Shown: positions 17,810-26,630, counted from the stretch's first letter. The stretch is DNA of 64,000 bases from Micromonospora lupini str. Lupac 08 (GCF_000297395.2 NZ_HF570108.1:4934636-4998635), one strand, 5' to 3'. A program made the numbers and translations. The notes: generated from the letters alone by a model not told the origin.

Positions 17810-19030
17810 ATGGGTTTCAGGGAATCTGGGCGCCTGGAGCCCGTCGCCTCGGCGGCCGCGCCCGGCCGGGCCACGTTCCTGGAACTCTTCTTCGACCTGG
17901 TCTACGTCTTCGCGCTCACCCGGATCTCCACGCGGGCGTTCGAGGACCTGACCGAGAGCCCGGCCCGGGATCAGGGCTGGGCGGCGGTCACCGGCAGCGG
18001 AAAGACCCTGCTGTTGCTGCTGGCGCTCTGGGCGGTGTGGCAAGGCACCGCGTGGACGACCAGCCGGTACGACCCGTTCCGGTTGAGCCTGCAGGCCGTG
18101 GTGTTGATCGCGCTGGTGTGCAGCATGGTGATGGGGGTGGCGATCCCCCGGGCGTTCAGCCAGACCGGGTTGATGTTCGCGGTGGCGTACGTGGTCGCGC
18201 AGGTGTCCCGGCCGCTGATCCTGGCGGTCGCGCTGGGCCCGCACCCGTACCGCCGGTTGAAGGTGCGCATGGCGGTGGTGTACGCCGCCACCGGGGTGCT
18301 GTGGATCGTCGGCGCGCTGCTGCCCACGAACGCGCAGGTGATCCTCTGGGCGGCGGCCCTGCTCGTCGAGTACCTGGACGCCCGGTGGGGCTGGCCGGTG
18401 CCGGGGCTGGGCCGGTCGACGGTCTCGAAGTGGGAGATCGCCGGAGAGCACCTGGCCGAGCGGTACCAGCAGTTCTTCCTCGTCGCGCTGGGTGAGACGA
18501 TCCTGGTGGCCGGCTTCGCGTACACCAGGGGGACGGACGAGCCGGGGCAGGTGTGGGCGATCACGCTGGCGGTGGCCACGTCGATCATGTTGTGGCGGAT
18601 CTACGTCCAGCGCGCCGGTCAGATCCTGGGCGAGGCCGTCATGGAGGCCCGGCACCCGGCCAACATCGGCCGCTCGGCGGCCGACACGCACCTGGTCATG
18701 GTGGTCGGCCTGGCCGCCACGGCGGTCGGCTACGAGCTGATCATCGAGCATCCGCTGGGTCACCCCCCGGGCTCGTGGCTGGTCATGGTGCTCGGTGGAC
18801 CCGCGTTGTTCCTGGCCGGTCGGGCCCGTTTCGAGTACGAGGTGTTCGGGCGGGTCTCGCCGTCGCGGTGGATCGCCGTCCTGGTGCTGGCGGCCGCCGC
18901 CGTACCGCTGCTGTTCCTGCCGGGGTTGTTCGCGTCGGCCGCCGGCGTGCTCGTGCTGGGCGGCGTCGCGGTCGCCGACGCCCGCCGGGCGCAGGGCGCG
19001 CCGCCGGAGGCCGCCGCGACGCCGTTCTGA
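17810..19030 (+). CDS. Low-temperature-requirement A (LtrA) family membrane protein
   Basis: ATG 17810 gives 406 residues. The LtrA signature FLELFFDLVYVFALTRIS lies near residue 25, and GEHLAERYQQFFLVALGETIL is the second conserved block. About twelve hydrophobic helices. The biochemical role of the family is not established. A second copy with the same layout is at 53756-54958. The upstream open frame to 17654 lies over the promoter of the divergent F420 gene and is not used. Confidence 0.88.
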   Translation: MGFRESGRLEPVASAAAPGRATFLELFFDLVYVFALTRISTRAFEDLTESPARDQGWAAVTGSGKTLLLLLALWAVWQGTAWTTSRYDPFRLSLQAVVLIALVCSMVMGVAIPRAFSQTGLMFAVAYVVAQVSRPLILAVALGPHPYRRLKVRMAVVYAATGVLWIVGALLPTNAQVILWAAALLVEYLDARWGWPVPGLGRSTVSKWEIAGEHLAERYQQFFLVALGETILVAGFAYTRGTDEPGQVWAITLAVATSIMLWRIYVQRAGQILGEAVMEARHPANIGRSAADTHLVMVVGLAATAVGYELIIEHPLGHPPGSWLVMVLGGPALFLAGRARFEYEVFGRVSPSRWIAVLVLAAAAVPLLFLPGLFASAAGVLVLGGVAVADARRAQGAPPEAAATPF

Positions 19031-19057
19031 CCCGTCGGCGTACGCCCCGACGCCGGT

Positions 19058-19063
19058 TAGTCT
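19058..19063 (+). promoter_or_regulatory. -10 hexamer TAGTCT of a leaderless transcript
   Basis: TAGTCT ends 6 nt before GTG 19070, so transcription would begin at or next to the start codon. There is no ribosome site in the gap. No convincing -35 box seen. Confidence 0.5.
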
Positions 19064-19069
19064 CGGCGG

Positions 19070-19933
19070 GTGACCTTCTCCCTCGTCGCCCGCTCCGCCG
19101 ACGGCCGCCGCCACGGCGTCGTCGTGGCCAGCAAGTTCCTCGCCGCCGGGGCGTTGGTGCCGGCGGCGCAGGCCGAGGTCGGCGCCCTGGCCACCCAGGC
19201 GCACGTCAACCTCGCCTACCGCCCGCAGGGGCTGACGCTGCTGCGCACCGGGGTGGCCGCCGCCGACGTGGTGGCCGGCCTCGTCGCCGCCGACGGCGAG
19301 CGGGAGCACCGGCAGCTCGGCGTGGTGGGTACCACCGGCCCGGGCGCGAGCTGGACCGGCCCGGCCTGCCACCCGTGGGCGGGCGGGCGGACCGGCGACG
19401 GCTGGGCCGCGCAGGGCAACGTGCTCACCGGCCCGGAGGTCGTCGACGCGCTTGGCGAGACGTGGCTGGCCTGCGCGGCGCTGCCGTTCGCCGAGCGGCT
19501 GGTCGCCGCGCTGCGCGCCGGGGACGAGGCCGGCGGGGACCGGCGCGGCCGGCAGAGCGCCGGTCTGCTGGTGGTCGAGCGCGGCGGAGGGTACGGCGGC
19601 ACCAGCGACGTGCTTGTCGACCTGCGGGTGGACGACCATCCCGACCCGGTCACCGAACTGGGTCGACTGCTGGCCGTGCACACCATGCTGTTCAGCCGAC
19701 CCGACCCGGCGACCCTGCTCGACCTGAGCGGCGCGGTCGCCGACGAGGTGGCGACGTTGCTCACCGCGCTGGGCCACCAGGTGGGCCGCGCCGGGACGGA
19801 GGCCGCGCTGGTCTCCTGGGCGGGGCTGGAGAACCTGGAGGAGCGGCTGGTGCCGGGGCGGATCGACCCGGTGGTGCTCACGCACCTGCGGGGCGTCGCC
19901 CCGCACGTGCCCGCGCCGCGCCCGGCGAGCTGA
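19070..19933 (+). CDS. DUF1028 family protein (Ntn-hydrolase-like fold)
   Basis: 287 residues from GTG 19070. The family features are present: TFSLVARSADGRRHGVVVAS at the N-terminus, then LATQAHVNLAYRPQGLTLLR, GWAAQGNVLTGPEVVDALG and SAGLLVVERGGGYGGTSDVLVDLRVDD in separate blocks. DUF1028 proteins are related to gamma-glutamyl-type Ntn hydrolases, but their substrate is not settled. Function unknown; cytoplasmic. Confidence 0.85.
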   Translation: MTFSLVARSADGRRHGVVVASKFLAAGALVPAAQAEVGALATQAHVNLAYRPQGLTLLRTGVAAADVVAGLVAADGEREHRQLGVVGTTGPGASWTGPACHPWAGGRTGDGWAAQGNVLTGPEVVDALGETWLACAALPFAERLVAALRAGDEAGGDRRGRQSAGLLVVERGGGYGGTSDVLVDLRVDDHPDPVTELGRLLAVHTMLFSRPDPATLLDLSGAVADEVATLLTALGHQVGRAGTEAALVSWAGLENLEERLVPGRIDPVVLTHLRGVAPHVPAPRPAS

Positions 19934-19970
19934 CCAACCAGGCTGGTTGGCCGGCCCGGGGCGCGCCGGT

Positions 19971-20050
19971 CAAGATCCGCGCAGTTTCGGGGAAACTGCC
20001 GCATCCTCGGCCGGCGAGGCGGCAGCTTCCCCGAAGTTGCGTGAATCTTG
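19971..20050. repeat. Long imperfect inverted repeat (32-nt arms)
   Basis: The left arm (19971-20002) begins CAAGATCCGCGCAGTTTCGG; the right arm (20019-20050), read on the other strand, begins CAAGATTCACGCAACTTCGG. The arms differ at only a few positions and enclose 16 nt. It lies between the converging DUF1028 and mycothiol-type genes and could terminate both. The CAAGATC end is shared with the inverted repeat at 41197-41244, suggesting a dispersed family. Confidence 0.75.
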
Positions 20051-20095
20051 GGCCGCCTCGCGCGCGCGGTGGTGACGACCGGCTCGGGCGGGTGG

Positions 20096-20965
20096 TCAGC
20101 GACCGAAGACCAGCCAGCGGAAGCCTGCGGCATCGATCGTGGCCTGTTCCGGGACCGTCAGCGTCTCCCGACCGGTGGTCTTGCGGATCACTGTCAACCG
20201 ATCCCACCGCAACCCGGCCGGGGCCGGTCGCCCACCGGTGAGCAGGTCGGCGATCACCGCCTCCGCCTGCGGGGTGAGCCACGGCGGTCGGCCCAGCGCG
20301 GCGGCCAGGTCCAGGCCGTGCACTCCCACCTCGACCACCCGTGTCCGCAGGAACTCGGTGAGGCTCATCGCGTCACCGTGCCGGGTGCGGATCACCCGAT
20401 CGGGTGGGGCGTCAGCGACCGCCGCGTCGGCGGCCTGCCAGGCCTGTTCGAACTCGACCGCCACTGCCGCCCGTCCCGCAACCCGCCCGTCGCCACCGAT
20501 CCGCGCGGCATCGGACCGCGCGGCCTCAGCCCGGGCGGCGTCGATCCCGGCGGCCTCGGACCACGCGGCCTCGGACCGGGCGGCCTCGGACCGGGCAGCC
20601 TCGGACCGGGCAGCCTCGGACCGGGCGGCGGCAGACCGGGCGGCCTCGGACCACGCGGCCTCGGACCGTGCGGCTTCGGACCGTGCGGCGTCGGACCGGG
20701 CGGCGTCGATCCGGGCGGCGTCGACCTGCGGGGTGAACTTGGCCGCGCCGAAGTAGCCGGCGGCGTCCACCTCGGCGCGCGGCGGGGCGGAGGCGGCGAG
20801 CATGTCGGCAAGCCGCCCGGCGCCGGTACGGACGTGGGCGATCAGCTCCCGCACGGTCCACGGCGGGCAGGGGGTCGGCCGGTCGAGATCGGCGTCGTCC
20901 ACCTCGGACAGGATGTCGGTGAGCCGTACGCACTCGGCACGGAACGCCGCGCGAACCAGGTCCAC
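20096..20965 (-). CDS. Maleylpyruvate isomerase-like, mycothiol-dependent family protein (DinB fold) with a repeat insert
   Basis: GTG 20965, 9 nt after the PAP2 stop, gives 289 residues. The N-terminal block LTDILSEVDDADLDRPTPCP with WTVRELIAHV is typical of the mycothiol-dependent maleylpyruvate isomerase N-terminal family, and the C-terminal part (VVEVGVHGLDLAAALG) supplies the conserved His/Asp block. Between them about 75 residues are a run of (A-A-R-S-E)-type pentads encoded by fifteen 15-bp units, absent from ordinary family members. Members catalyse thiol-dependent isomerisation or transfer, or are uncharacterised. The insert probably forms a charged helix or coiled coil; effect on activity unknown. 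Confidence 0.75.
   Translation of the reverse strand: MDLVRAAFRAECVRLTDILSEVDDADLDRPTPCPPWTVRELIAHVRTGAGRLADMLAASAPPRAEVDAAGYFGAAKFTPQVDAARIDAARSDAARSEAARSEAAWSEAARSAAARSEAARSEAARSEAARSEAAWSEAAGIDAARAEAARSDAARIGGDGRVAGRAAVAVEFEQAWQAADAAVADAPPDRVIRTRHGDAMSLTEFLRTRVVEVGVHGLDLAAALGRPPWLTPQAEAVIADLLTGGRPAPAGLRWDRLTVIRKTTGRETLTVPEQATIDAAGFRWLVFGR
20506..20730 (-). repeat. 15-bp coding minisatellite, 15 units
   Basis: Fifteen consecutive 15-bp units of the type CGGCCTCGGACCGGG (plus strand) run exactly from 20506 to 20730. On the coding strand they give AARSE-like pentapeptides. Several neighbouring units are identical, indicating slippage or unequal crossing-over. Confidence 0.9.
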
Positions 20966-20973
20966 CTGTCGAC

Positions 20974-21855
20974 TCAGCCCTTGACCCGGGGCACCAGCCG
21001 GTGCACGACGGTCAGCACCTGGGCCATCACCAGCGCCATGGTGCCGGCGATGCCGGCGGCGCTGCCGGCGTACCCGACGAAGAGCGGGCGGCGGCTCAAC
21101 TCCTCCGGGCCGGTCCCGCGCAGGTCCACCAGCCAGGTGAGCGCCAGTCCGGAGGCGATCAGGGCGAGGACGCCGGCCACGCCGAGCACGATCGCGGCGA
21201 TGCGGTGCGCGTCGCCGGGCGCGATCTGGGCCTGCTCGCGCTGCGTGATCAGCAGGACCAGGCCGGCCAGTGCCGCCCAGACGCCCACCACCAGGTAGGC
21301 GGCGACCGCGTCGCTGGGTCGGTGCCAGCCGGCGGAGAGGGTCGCCACCCCGGCGATGGCGGCGTAACTCGCGCCGACGAAGGCGCCGACGGCCCGCACC
21401 TTGGGCGGCAGGACGAGCATCAACGCGACCGCCACCGACGCGGCGACGGCGGTGTGCCCGCTGGGGAGGCTGTTGCCCACCGCGGCGCGGTCGGGGTCGA
21501 GACCGAGGTCGGGCCGGCTCAGGCCGTACTTGAGCAGTTGGGTGGAGACGTTCGCCCCGGCGATGAGCAGGGTCGCGGTGACGGCCAGGGCGATCCGCCC
21601 CCGGATGAGCGCGATGAAGCCGATCATCGCCGTGGCGGCGAGCAGGGAGACGATCGACATCGCGTTGAGGATCCGGTCCACCGGCCCGTCGATGCGATCG
21701 TGGCCGATCTGGTTGCCCGTCAGGGCGACCGTGTCGACCCACTGGCCGATCTCGGTGTGCACGGCCACCCGCCAGACGGCGAGGAAGGCGGCCGCCTGGA
21801 CGAGGGCCAGTACGACCAACCAGACCGCGGTCCAACCCCGTGCCGTCGCGCGCAT
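20974..21855 (-). CDS. PAP2-family phosphatase (membrane)
   Basis: ATG 21855 is chosen because TACGGT lies 6 nt before it (leaderless pattern); about 293 residues. The three phosphatase motifs are present: KYGLSRPDLG (KxxxxxxRP-like), SLPSGHTA (PSGH) and SAGWHRPSD (SRxxxxxHxxxD-like). Six or more membrane helices put the active site outside. Likely substrates are undecaprenyl pyrophosphate or phosphatidate-type lipids. The extra C-terminal helices (IVLGVAGVLALIASGLAL and following) exceed the minimal PAP2 core. Same strand as the mycothiol-type gene. Confidence 0.88.
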   Translation of the reverse strand: MRATARGWTAVWLVVLALVQAAAFLAVWRVAVHTEIGQWVDTVALTGNQIGHDRIDGPVDRILNAMSIVSLLAATAMIGFIALIRGRIALAVTATLLIAGANVSTQLLKYGLSRPDLGLDPDRAAVGNSLPSGHTAVAASVAVALMLVLPPKVRAVGAFVGASYAAIAGVATLSAGWHRPSDAVAAYLVVGVWAALAGLVLLITQREQAQIAPGDAHRIAAIVLGVAGVLALIASGLALTWLVDLRGTGPEELSRRPLFVGYAGSAAGIAGTMALVMAQVLTVVHRLVPRVKG

Positions 21856-21861
21856 CCGCAC

Positions 21862-21867
21862 ACCGTA
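21862..21867 (-). promoter_or_regulatory. -10 hexamer TACGGT (minus strand)
   Basis: TACGGT on the minus strand ends 6 nt before ATG 21855 of the PAP2 gene, as in other leaderless starts of this window. Confidence 0.45.
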
Positions 21868-21938
21868 GCGGCCGGTGCCGGCCGGTCGGCCGGTGGCCCA
21901 CCGGCTCCCGGCGGTTAGGTTGAGGCGGAGGCGAGGAG

Positions 21939-22781
21939 GTGGCGGTGGGCGGCACACCGGAGCGGGAGTCCGGCCAGGTCGAACGCGGCCCGGACGGGCC
22001 GACGACGCCCGGCCCGGACGGGTCGACGACGCCCGGCCCGAACGGGTCGACGACGCCCGGCCCGAACGGGTCGACGACGGCCGGCCCGGACGCCGGCGGG
22101 GCGGCCCGGGCCGAGTCCCTGGCGGACCTGCTGGGCGGGCGGAGTGGCGCGGTGGACGCCACCCTGCCGCCGGTGGCTTTCGCGCTGGGCTGGCTGCTCG
22201 GCGACGAGTCGCTGTGGGCCGGGGTGGGCGCGGCGCTCGCCGTGGGCGTCGTGGTGGCCGGCGTACGACTGCGGCGGGGTGACCGGCCGCGCTCGGTGCT
22301 GATCGGGCTGCTCGCCGTCTGCGTCGCGGCGCTGATCGCGGTCCGGACCGGCCGGGCCGAGAACTTCTTTCTGATCCAGTTGCTGTCGAACGCCGCCAGC
22401 GCGCTGGCCTGGGCCGTCAGCATCGTGGTGCGCTGGCCGCTGCTCGGCGTGCTGGTCGGTGCGGCGCTGGGCCAGCGCGCCCGGTGGCGACGGGACCCGG
22501 CGCTACTGCGGGCGTACGGCCGGGGCAGTTGGGTGTGGACGGCCACCTACCTGCTGCGGCTGGCGGTGTTCGTCCCGCTCTACCTGAGTGGGCAGGTGCT
22601 CGCGCTCGTGGTCGCCCGGGTCGCGTTGACCTGGCCGCTGGTCGCGGCGGCGCTGGCCGTGAGCTGGGTGGTGGTGCGCCGGTCGTTGCCGGCCGGGCAC
22701 CCGGGGCTGCGTCACCCGGTCGTCGGCGGCCCGGACACCCGGCCCGACGAACCTGCCGGGAAGGGGCCCCGAGGGGCATAA
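21939..22781 (+). CDS. DUF3159 family membrane protein
   Basis: GTG 21939 follows GAGGAGG closely; 280 residues. The first ~55 residues are a hydrophilic repeat tract (GPDGSTTPGPNGSTTPGPNG). The rest is the DUF3159 core with conserved LADLLGGRSGAVDATLPPVA, RTGRAENFFLIQLLSNAAS and VGAALGQRARWRRDPALLRA, in about six hydrophobic helices. Function of the family is unknown. Divergent from the PAP2 gene, 83 bp apart. Confidence 0.85.
   Translation: MAVGGTPERESGQVERGPDGPTTPGPDGSTTPGPNGSTTPGPNGSTTAGPDAGGAARAESLADLLGGRSGAVDATLPPVAFALGWLLGDESLWAGVGAALAVGVVVAGVRLRRGDRPRSVLIGLLAVCVAALIAVRTGRAENFFLIQLLSNAASALAWAVSIVVRWPLLGVLVGAALGQRARWRRDPALLRAYGRGSWVWTATYLLRLAVFVPLYLSGQVLALVVARVALTWPLVAAALAVSWVVVRRSLPAGHPGLRHPVVGGPDTRPDEPAGKGPRGA
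21996..22091 (+). repeat. 24-bp coding repeat, 4 units
   Basis: Four 24-bp units of the type GGGTCGACGACGCCCGGCCC plus four bases encode GSTTPGPN/D. They extend the cytoplasmic N-terminus of the DUF3159 protein. Confidence 0.8.
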
Positions 22782-22785
22782 AAGT

Positions 22786-22817
22786 GGAGAGGCCGCCACG
22801 GGGGGAGCGGCCTCTCC
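22786..22817 (+). terminator. Terminator hairpin after DUF3159 gene
   Basis: GGAGAGGCCGC pairs perfectly with GCGGCCTCTCC (11 bp, 10-nt loop) 5 nt after the stop codon. There is no T-run, as is usual in actinomycetes. Confidence 0.75.
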
Positions 22818-22862
22818 GGTGACGTACGTTACTCCGTCATGCTCATTGGTGTGATCCCGTGC

Positions 22863-22886
22863 CAGCCCGAATTTCTGGGCTTTTTC
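22863..22886 (+). terminator. Classical intrinsic terminator
   Basis: AGCCC-GAATTTCT-GGGCT followed directly by TTTT. A second, short but T-rich terminator for rightward transcription after the DUF3159 gene. Confidence 0.6.
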
Positions 22887-23025
22887 GCGGCAGTCTTCAG
22901 TCCGGGCGGTGGGGTGGGCCGGTCGACCCGCTGCGTTGGCCAGATGACCGGCCCACCCCGGCCTGACCGTGGGTGTCAGGCCGTCCGCCGGCCGGGTCCC
23001 GTCGTTCCCCCGGACCCGGCCGAAC

Positions 23026-23059
23026 CCCGGGGTGGGTGGGGCACTCCACCCACCCCGGG
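23026..23059 (-). terminator. Strong terminator of the GH48 cellulase gene
   Basis: CCCGGGGTGGGTGG pairs perfectly over 14 bp with CCACCCACCCCGGG across a 6-nt loop, starting 7 nt beyond the GH48 stop codon. Confidence 0.8.
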
Positions 23060-23065
23060 TCGCTC

Positions 23066-25972
23066 TCAGCCGTTCGGGAACAGGCTCCCGTAGTCGGCGT
23101 AGGCCATGGCCACGTCGGCCTGGGCCCAGAAGCGGTGGTAGTTGAACGTGGGCTCCGGGCCACCGTTCAGGTACGCCTGCACCTTGGGCCAGTCCGGGTC
23201 GTTCTTGTAGAACGACCGGATGTCGAGGAAGCTCTTGCCGGCGGCGATGGCGTCGCCGTTCGGCATCTTCCCGGTCCAGCCCGGCGGGACGTAGAGGCCC
23301 TGCCCGGTGGACGCGTCGTAGGTGTCGTCGAAGCGCTTGTAGTCGCCACGCGTCTCGGTGGTGGAGACGCCCTTCGCGTCACTGGCGGCGTCGAGCGCGT
23401 CGAGGAGCCCCTTGGCGGTGGTCTTCGCCGCCGCGTTGCCCGACTTGGCCGCGTACGCGATCAGGATCCGGGCGTAGGAGGCGGCGACGCCGACGTCCTG
23501 GCCCTTGCTGATCACCTCGACGTGCAGGTTGGTGTTGGGCTGCGGGCTGGACGGGTTCCAGGTGGTCGGCTGGCCGGTCCACTTCATGTCCGACGGGATC
23601 GACCAGTTGGTGCCGACGGTCGTGTTGGCGATCGCCCACGGCACCCACTTGTCCAGCAGCGCCTTGGCCTTCGCGTTGCCGGTCTGCAGGTACAGCTCGG
23701 CGATGCGCTGCATCGACCACGCCTGCATGCCGAACCACTGGTTCGACGGCGGGTCGTTGTAGACCGGGTCGACGTCGTAGAACATGCCGTAGAAGGTGCT
23801 GGTGCCCGACGGCGGCTGGGCGTAGCTGCCGTCCCAGCTGTTGGTCGCGCCGCCGGCGATGCCGCCCTCGGAGGACTGCAGCCAGGTGTAGAACTCCAGC
23901 TGCCGGTCGAAGCTCTTCGTCCAGTCGGCGACCGCGGTCGACGACTGCGGCTTGAGCTCCGGGGTGTTGGTGAGCGCCCAGGCCGCGAACGGGTTCTGGT
24001 AGCCGAAGTGGTTGTGGCTGGAGCCGATCCGCCAGGACCAGTTCTGGCTGGCGTCGTACGCGCCGCCCCAGGCGTAGTACCAGGACAGCAGGTAGTGCGC
24101 CGAGTCCTTGCCGCTGCCGGCGGGGCAGGTGCTGGCCCCGACGCAGTTGCCGATCTTCTTGAAGTACTTGTCGAACATCGCGTACCGCAGGTAGTCGCCC
24201 ATCTTGGCGGCCTTGGCCACGGTGGCGGCGACGTCGGCCTGCTTGCCCTGCGCCTTGGCCCAGGTCAGCGCCCAGTACGCGGCCTGCACGGCGCGGGCGT
24301 CGGCGTCCGGGGCGTTCGTGTACTTCCACTGCTTGGCGGGGGCGCCGGTGTCCTTGACGAACAGGTCGAGGTAGCCGTACTGACCGCCGTGCTTGAAGGT
24401 GTCGCAGGACGGCTGCGGGATGGTCTCCCACACCGACTCCTGGGTGCCCCGCTGGAAGGTGTTGATGTACGCCGGCTTGGTGGTGCCGTCACCGCAGTGG
24501 CCGAAGCCGTAGGTGTTGTCGACGTCCATCAGCCAGTGCATGCCGTAGATGTCGCCGGTGCCGTAGGTGGACTGGAGCTCCGAGCGGAGCGGGTCCTGTC
24601 CGACGGAGATGTTCGGGTTCAGCGCCGACGGGTACTGGCTGGGCAGGTTGTACTCCGCCGCGTACTGCGGCGTGCCGGCGGAGCCCGCGGTGGGCTGGTC
24701 GGCGTGCGACGGGATGATGTACTTCTCCATCACCGTCCAGGCGTTGTTGAACGGCGCCCAGTTCTGGGTGACGCGGCCGTACTGGGCCTCCAGCCAGATC
24801 CAGAAGCTGAACGCCTCCGAGGTGGTCTCGTGGCCGTGGTCGGGCGCCTCGACGATGAGCGTCTCGACCGAGTGGTACGGCACTCCCTCGGGGCTGAAGT
24901 AGCCCGAGTTCTTGATCTTGCCGTACTGGGCGAGGAACTTCTTGATGTAGGCGTTGTCGCCGCCGGGGGTGTCGTTGTCGATCTCGGTGGCGCTGACCGC
25001 CAGGGACGCGAGACCGGTGGCGGACGCGGTGATGGTGGCGGCGCCGCCGACGGTGTCGGTGTCCTCCGCCGCGGCGACCGTGACGGTGACCCCGGTGTTC
25101 CAGTTGGTGGGCGTCAGCGTGGCGCTGGTCGGCGAGACCGTGACGTCGGTGTCCCCGCTGGGGGTGAGGGTGACCGGCACGCTGGCGCTCGGCGCGGCGC
25201 TGAGCTTCAGGTTGAAGGTGGTCGTGCCACCCTCGTTGACGCTCACCGCGGACGGCGTGGCGACAAGCGTCGGGCCGCTGGCGGCGCCGACGGTGAACGC
25301 CTTCTCGGCGACACCGATGCCGTTGGCGTTGTCGTACGCCTTGGCCTGCACGGTGTAGTTGCCGGCCGGCAGGTCCTCCTGCGTGTACGCGTACGGCGCG
25401 CTGGTGTCGGTGTTGATCAGCAGGCCGTTGCGGTAGAACTCGACCTTGCTGATCGTCCCGTCCGGGTCGCTGGCCGTGGCGGTCAGCGGCACGTCGGCGG
25501 GCGCGGTGAACGGCCCGGTCGGCAGGCTGAGGGAGACCGTCGGCGGCTGGTTGGCCGGCGTGCCGTTGCAGGAGGTGCCGTTCAGGGTGAACGAGGTGGG
25601 CTTCGGGTTGCTGCCCGAGTAGGAGCCGTTGAAGCCGATGGTGGTGGAGGCCCCGGTGCCGAGGTTGCCGTTGTACGACTCGTTGGTCGCGGTGACCTCA
25701 CTGCCGGTCTGGCTGAACCTGGCCGACCAGCCCTGGGTGACCCGCTGGCTGCTGTTCGGGAAGGTCCACTTGAGCGTCCAGTTGTTGACCGCGTCGCCCA
25801 GGTTCTTGATGGTGACGTTGGCGGTGAAGCCGTTGTTCCAGTCATTGGTCGCGTAGACCACGTCGCAGGCGGGTGCGGCCTGCGCGGCGCCGGCGGGCAG
25901 GGTCACCCCGCCGATGACGAGCGCGGCGGCGGCGATGATCGCCACTCGGCGGCGTCGTGCCAGTTGTCTCAT
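23066..25972 (-). CDS. Secreted GH48 cellulase (cellobiohydrolase) with CBM2
   Basis: ATG 25972 with AGGAG 9 nt upstream gives 968 residues. A Sec signal peptide (RRRRVAIIAAAALVIGGV, cleavage after AQA) is followed by a CBM2 cellulose-binding domain (about 34-135, CDVVYATNDWNNGFTANVTI), an Ig-like domain (about 143-235), a Calx-beta-like domain (SVNEGGTTTFNLKLSAAP) and the GH48 catalytic domain from about 341. The block HGHETTSEAFSFWIWLEAQ holds the likely catalytic Glu, and MHWLMDVDNTYGFG is conserved. GH48 enzymes hydrolyse cellulose processively from reducing ends, releasing cellobiose. Two CebR-like boxes lie upstream, so induction by cellobiose is likely; the divergent GH1 enzyme would cleave the product inside the cell. 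Confidence 0.93.
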   Translation of the reverse strand: MRQLARRRRVAIIAAAALVIGGVTLPAGAAQAAPACDVVYATNDWNNGFTANVTIKNLGDAVNNWTLKWTFPNSSQRVTQGWSARFSQTGSEVTATNESYNGNLGTGASTTIGFNGSYSGSNPKPTSFTLNGTSCNGTPANQPPTVSLSLPTGPFTAPADVPLTATASDPDGTISKVEFYRNGLLINTDTSAPYAYTQEDLPAGNYTVQAKAYDNANGIGVAEKAFTVGAASGPTLVATPSAVSVNEGGTTTFNLKLSAAPSASVPVTLTPSGDTDVTVSPTSATLTPTNWNTGVTVTVAAAEDTDTVGGAATITASATGLASLAVSATEIDNDTPGGDNAYIKKFLAQYGKIKNSGYFSPEGVPYHSVETLIVEAPDHGHETTSEAFSFWIWLEAQYGRVTQNWAPFNNAWTVMEKYIIPSHADQPTAGSAGTPQYAAEYNLPSQYPSALNPNISVGQDPLRSELQSTYGTGDIYGMHWLMDVDNTYGFGHCGDGTTKPAYINTFQRGTQESVWETIPQPSCDTFKHGGQYGYLDLFVKDTGAPAKQWKYTNAPDADARAVQAAYWALTWAKAQGKQADVAATVAKAAKMGDYLRYAMFDKYFKKIGNCVGASTCPAGSGKDSAHYLLSWYYAWGGAYDASQNWSWRIGSSHNHFGYQNPFAAWALTNTPELKPQSSTAVADWTKSFDRQLEFYTWLQSSEGGIAGGATNSWDGSYAQPPSGTSTFYGMFYDVDPVYNDPPSNQWFGMQAWSMQRIAELYLQTGNAKAKALLDKWVPWAIANTTVGTNWSIPSDMKWTGQPTTWNPSSPQPNTNLHVEVISKGQDVGVAASYARILIAYAAKSGNAAAKTTAKGLLDALDAASDAKGVSTTETRGDYKRFDDTYDASTGQGLYVPPGWTGKMPNGDAIAAGKSFLDIRSFYKNDPDWPKVQAYLNGGPEPTFNYHRFWAQADVAMAYADYGSLFPNG

Positions 25973-26232
25973 GTGCGCGGTGTCTCCTCGGACCAGGCCG
26001 GGGTGGTCCCCGGCGTGGCGCCTGCCCGCGGGGTGTGGTGGTACGCGGGGGATTCGGGCGCCGGGAAGGTGGTCGCCCCGGGCCCGGCCGGGGTGCGGCG
26101 GTGCGGCCCGGCGGGAGGGGGTCCCGCCGGCTGCGGTCGGGTGCCGTGACCGGAAGTCGTGCTGCCGGCTGCCCTCGGCGGACCCGCGCCCACGCGATCT
26201 GGCTCCTGTCGCGTTGAATCGACAGTGTGCCA

Positions 26233-26246
26233 TGGAAGCGCTCCCA
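26233..26246. promoter_or_regulatory. CebR-like operator 1
   Basis: TGGAAGCGCTCCCA differs by one base from the CebR consensus TGGGAGCGCTCCCA of streptomycetes. It lies about 260 bp upstream of the GH48 start codon. Confidence 0.7.
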
Positions 26247-26344
26247 CAACAAGCGCACAGGGGACAGGATCACCCAGTTGTTTCGATCTCGTTTTGGGTC
26301 TTTCACAAAGGCGTGACGGGGGTTACAGTCGCAACATCGGTCGA

Positions 26345-26358
26345 TGGGAGCGCTTCCA
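26345..26358. promoter_or_regulatory. CebR-like operator 2
   Basis: TGGGAGCGCTTCCA, one mismatch to the CebR palindrome, about 110 bp from operator 1. The pair could act together on the GH48 promoter or on a transcript running right into the gap. Confidence 0.7.
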
Positions 26359-26570
26359 TCGACAAAGGTTCCAACTGGAAGATCACCGGGACCGTCCTCG
26401 TGGCGGGCCCGGGGAACCAACCCGAAGGCCGACGGCGGGCCAGCCCGGACGCCGCCGTCAGCCATCATCCCGCCACAGGGAGGGAGGTGGAACCAGAGCC
26501 ACTCGCGTGGCCCGGCTCCCGCGCGACACGCACGGCAGGACCCAATTCCGCCCGTGTGTGTGCAGTTACG

Positions 26571-26603
26571 GTGGGGACGGGGGTTGCCCTCCCCCGTCCC
26601 CAC
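26571..26603. terminator. Perfect 13-bp hairpin
   Basis: GTGGGGACGGGGG-TTGCCCT-CCCCCGTCCCCAC. Terminator-like, but no annotated gene ends nearby on either strand, implying an unrecognised transcript. Confidence 0.55.
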
Positions 26604-26630
26604 ACTAAACCCCCGTACACAATGGGAAAA

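Noticed and set aside
20506..20730. CRISPR array
   Set aside because: Units are contiguous 15-mers without spacers and lie in frame in a gene.
22973..26149. 1058-codon plus-strand open frame opposite the GH48 gene
   Set aside because: Antisense frame kept open by GC-rich third positions; Val/Gly/Arg-rich, no motif, no ribosome site.
26159..26608. Long plus-strand frame upstream of the GH1 gene
   Set aside because: It crosses operators 1 and 2 and has no family match; only its last 33 codons are kept as a weak candidate.
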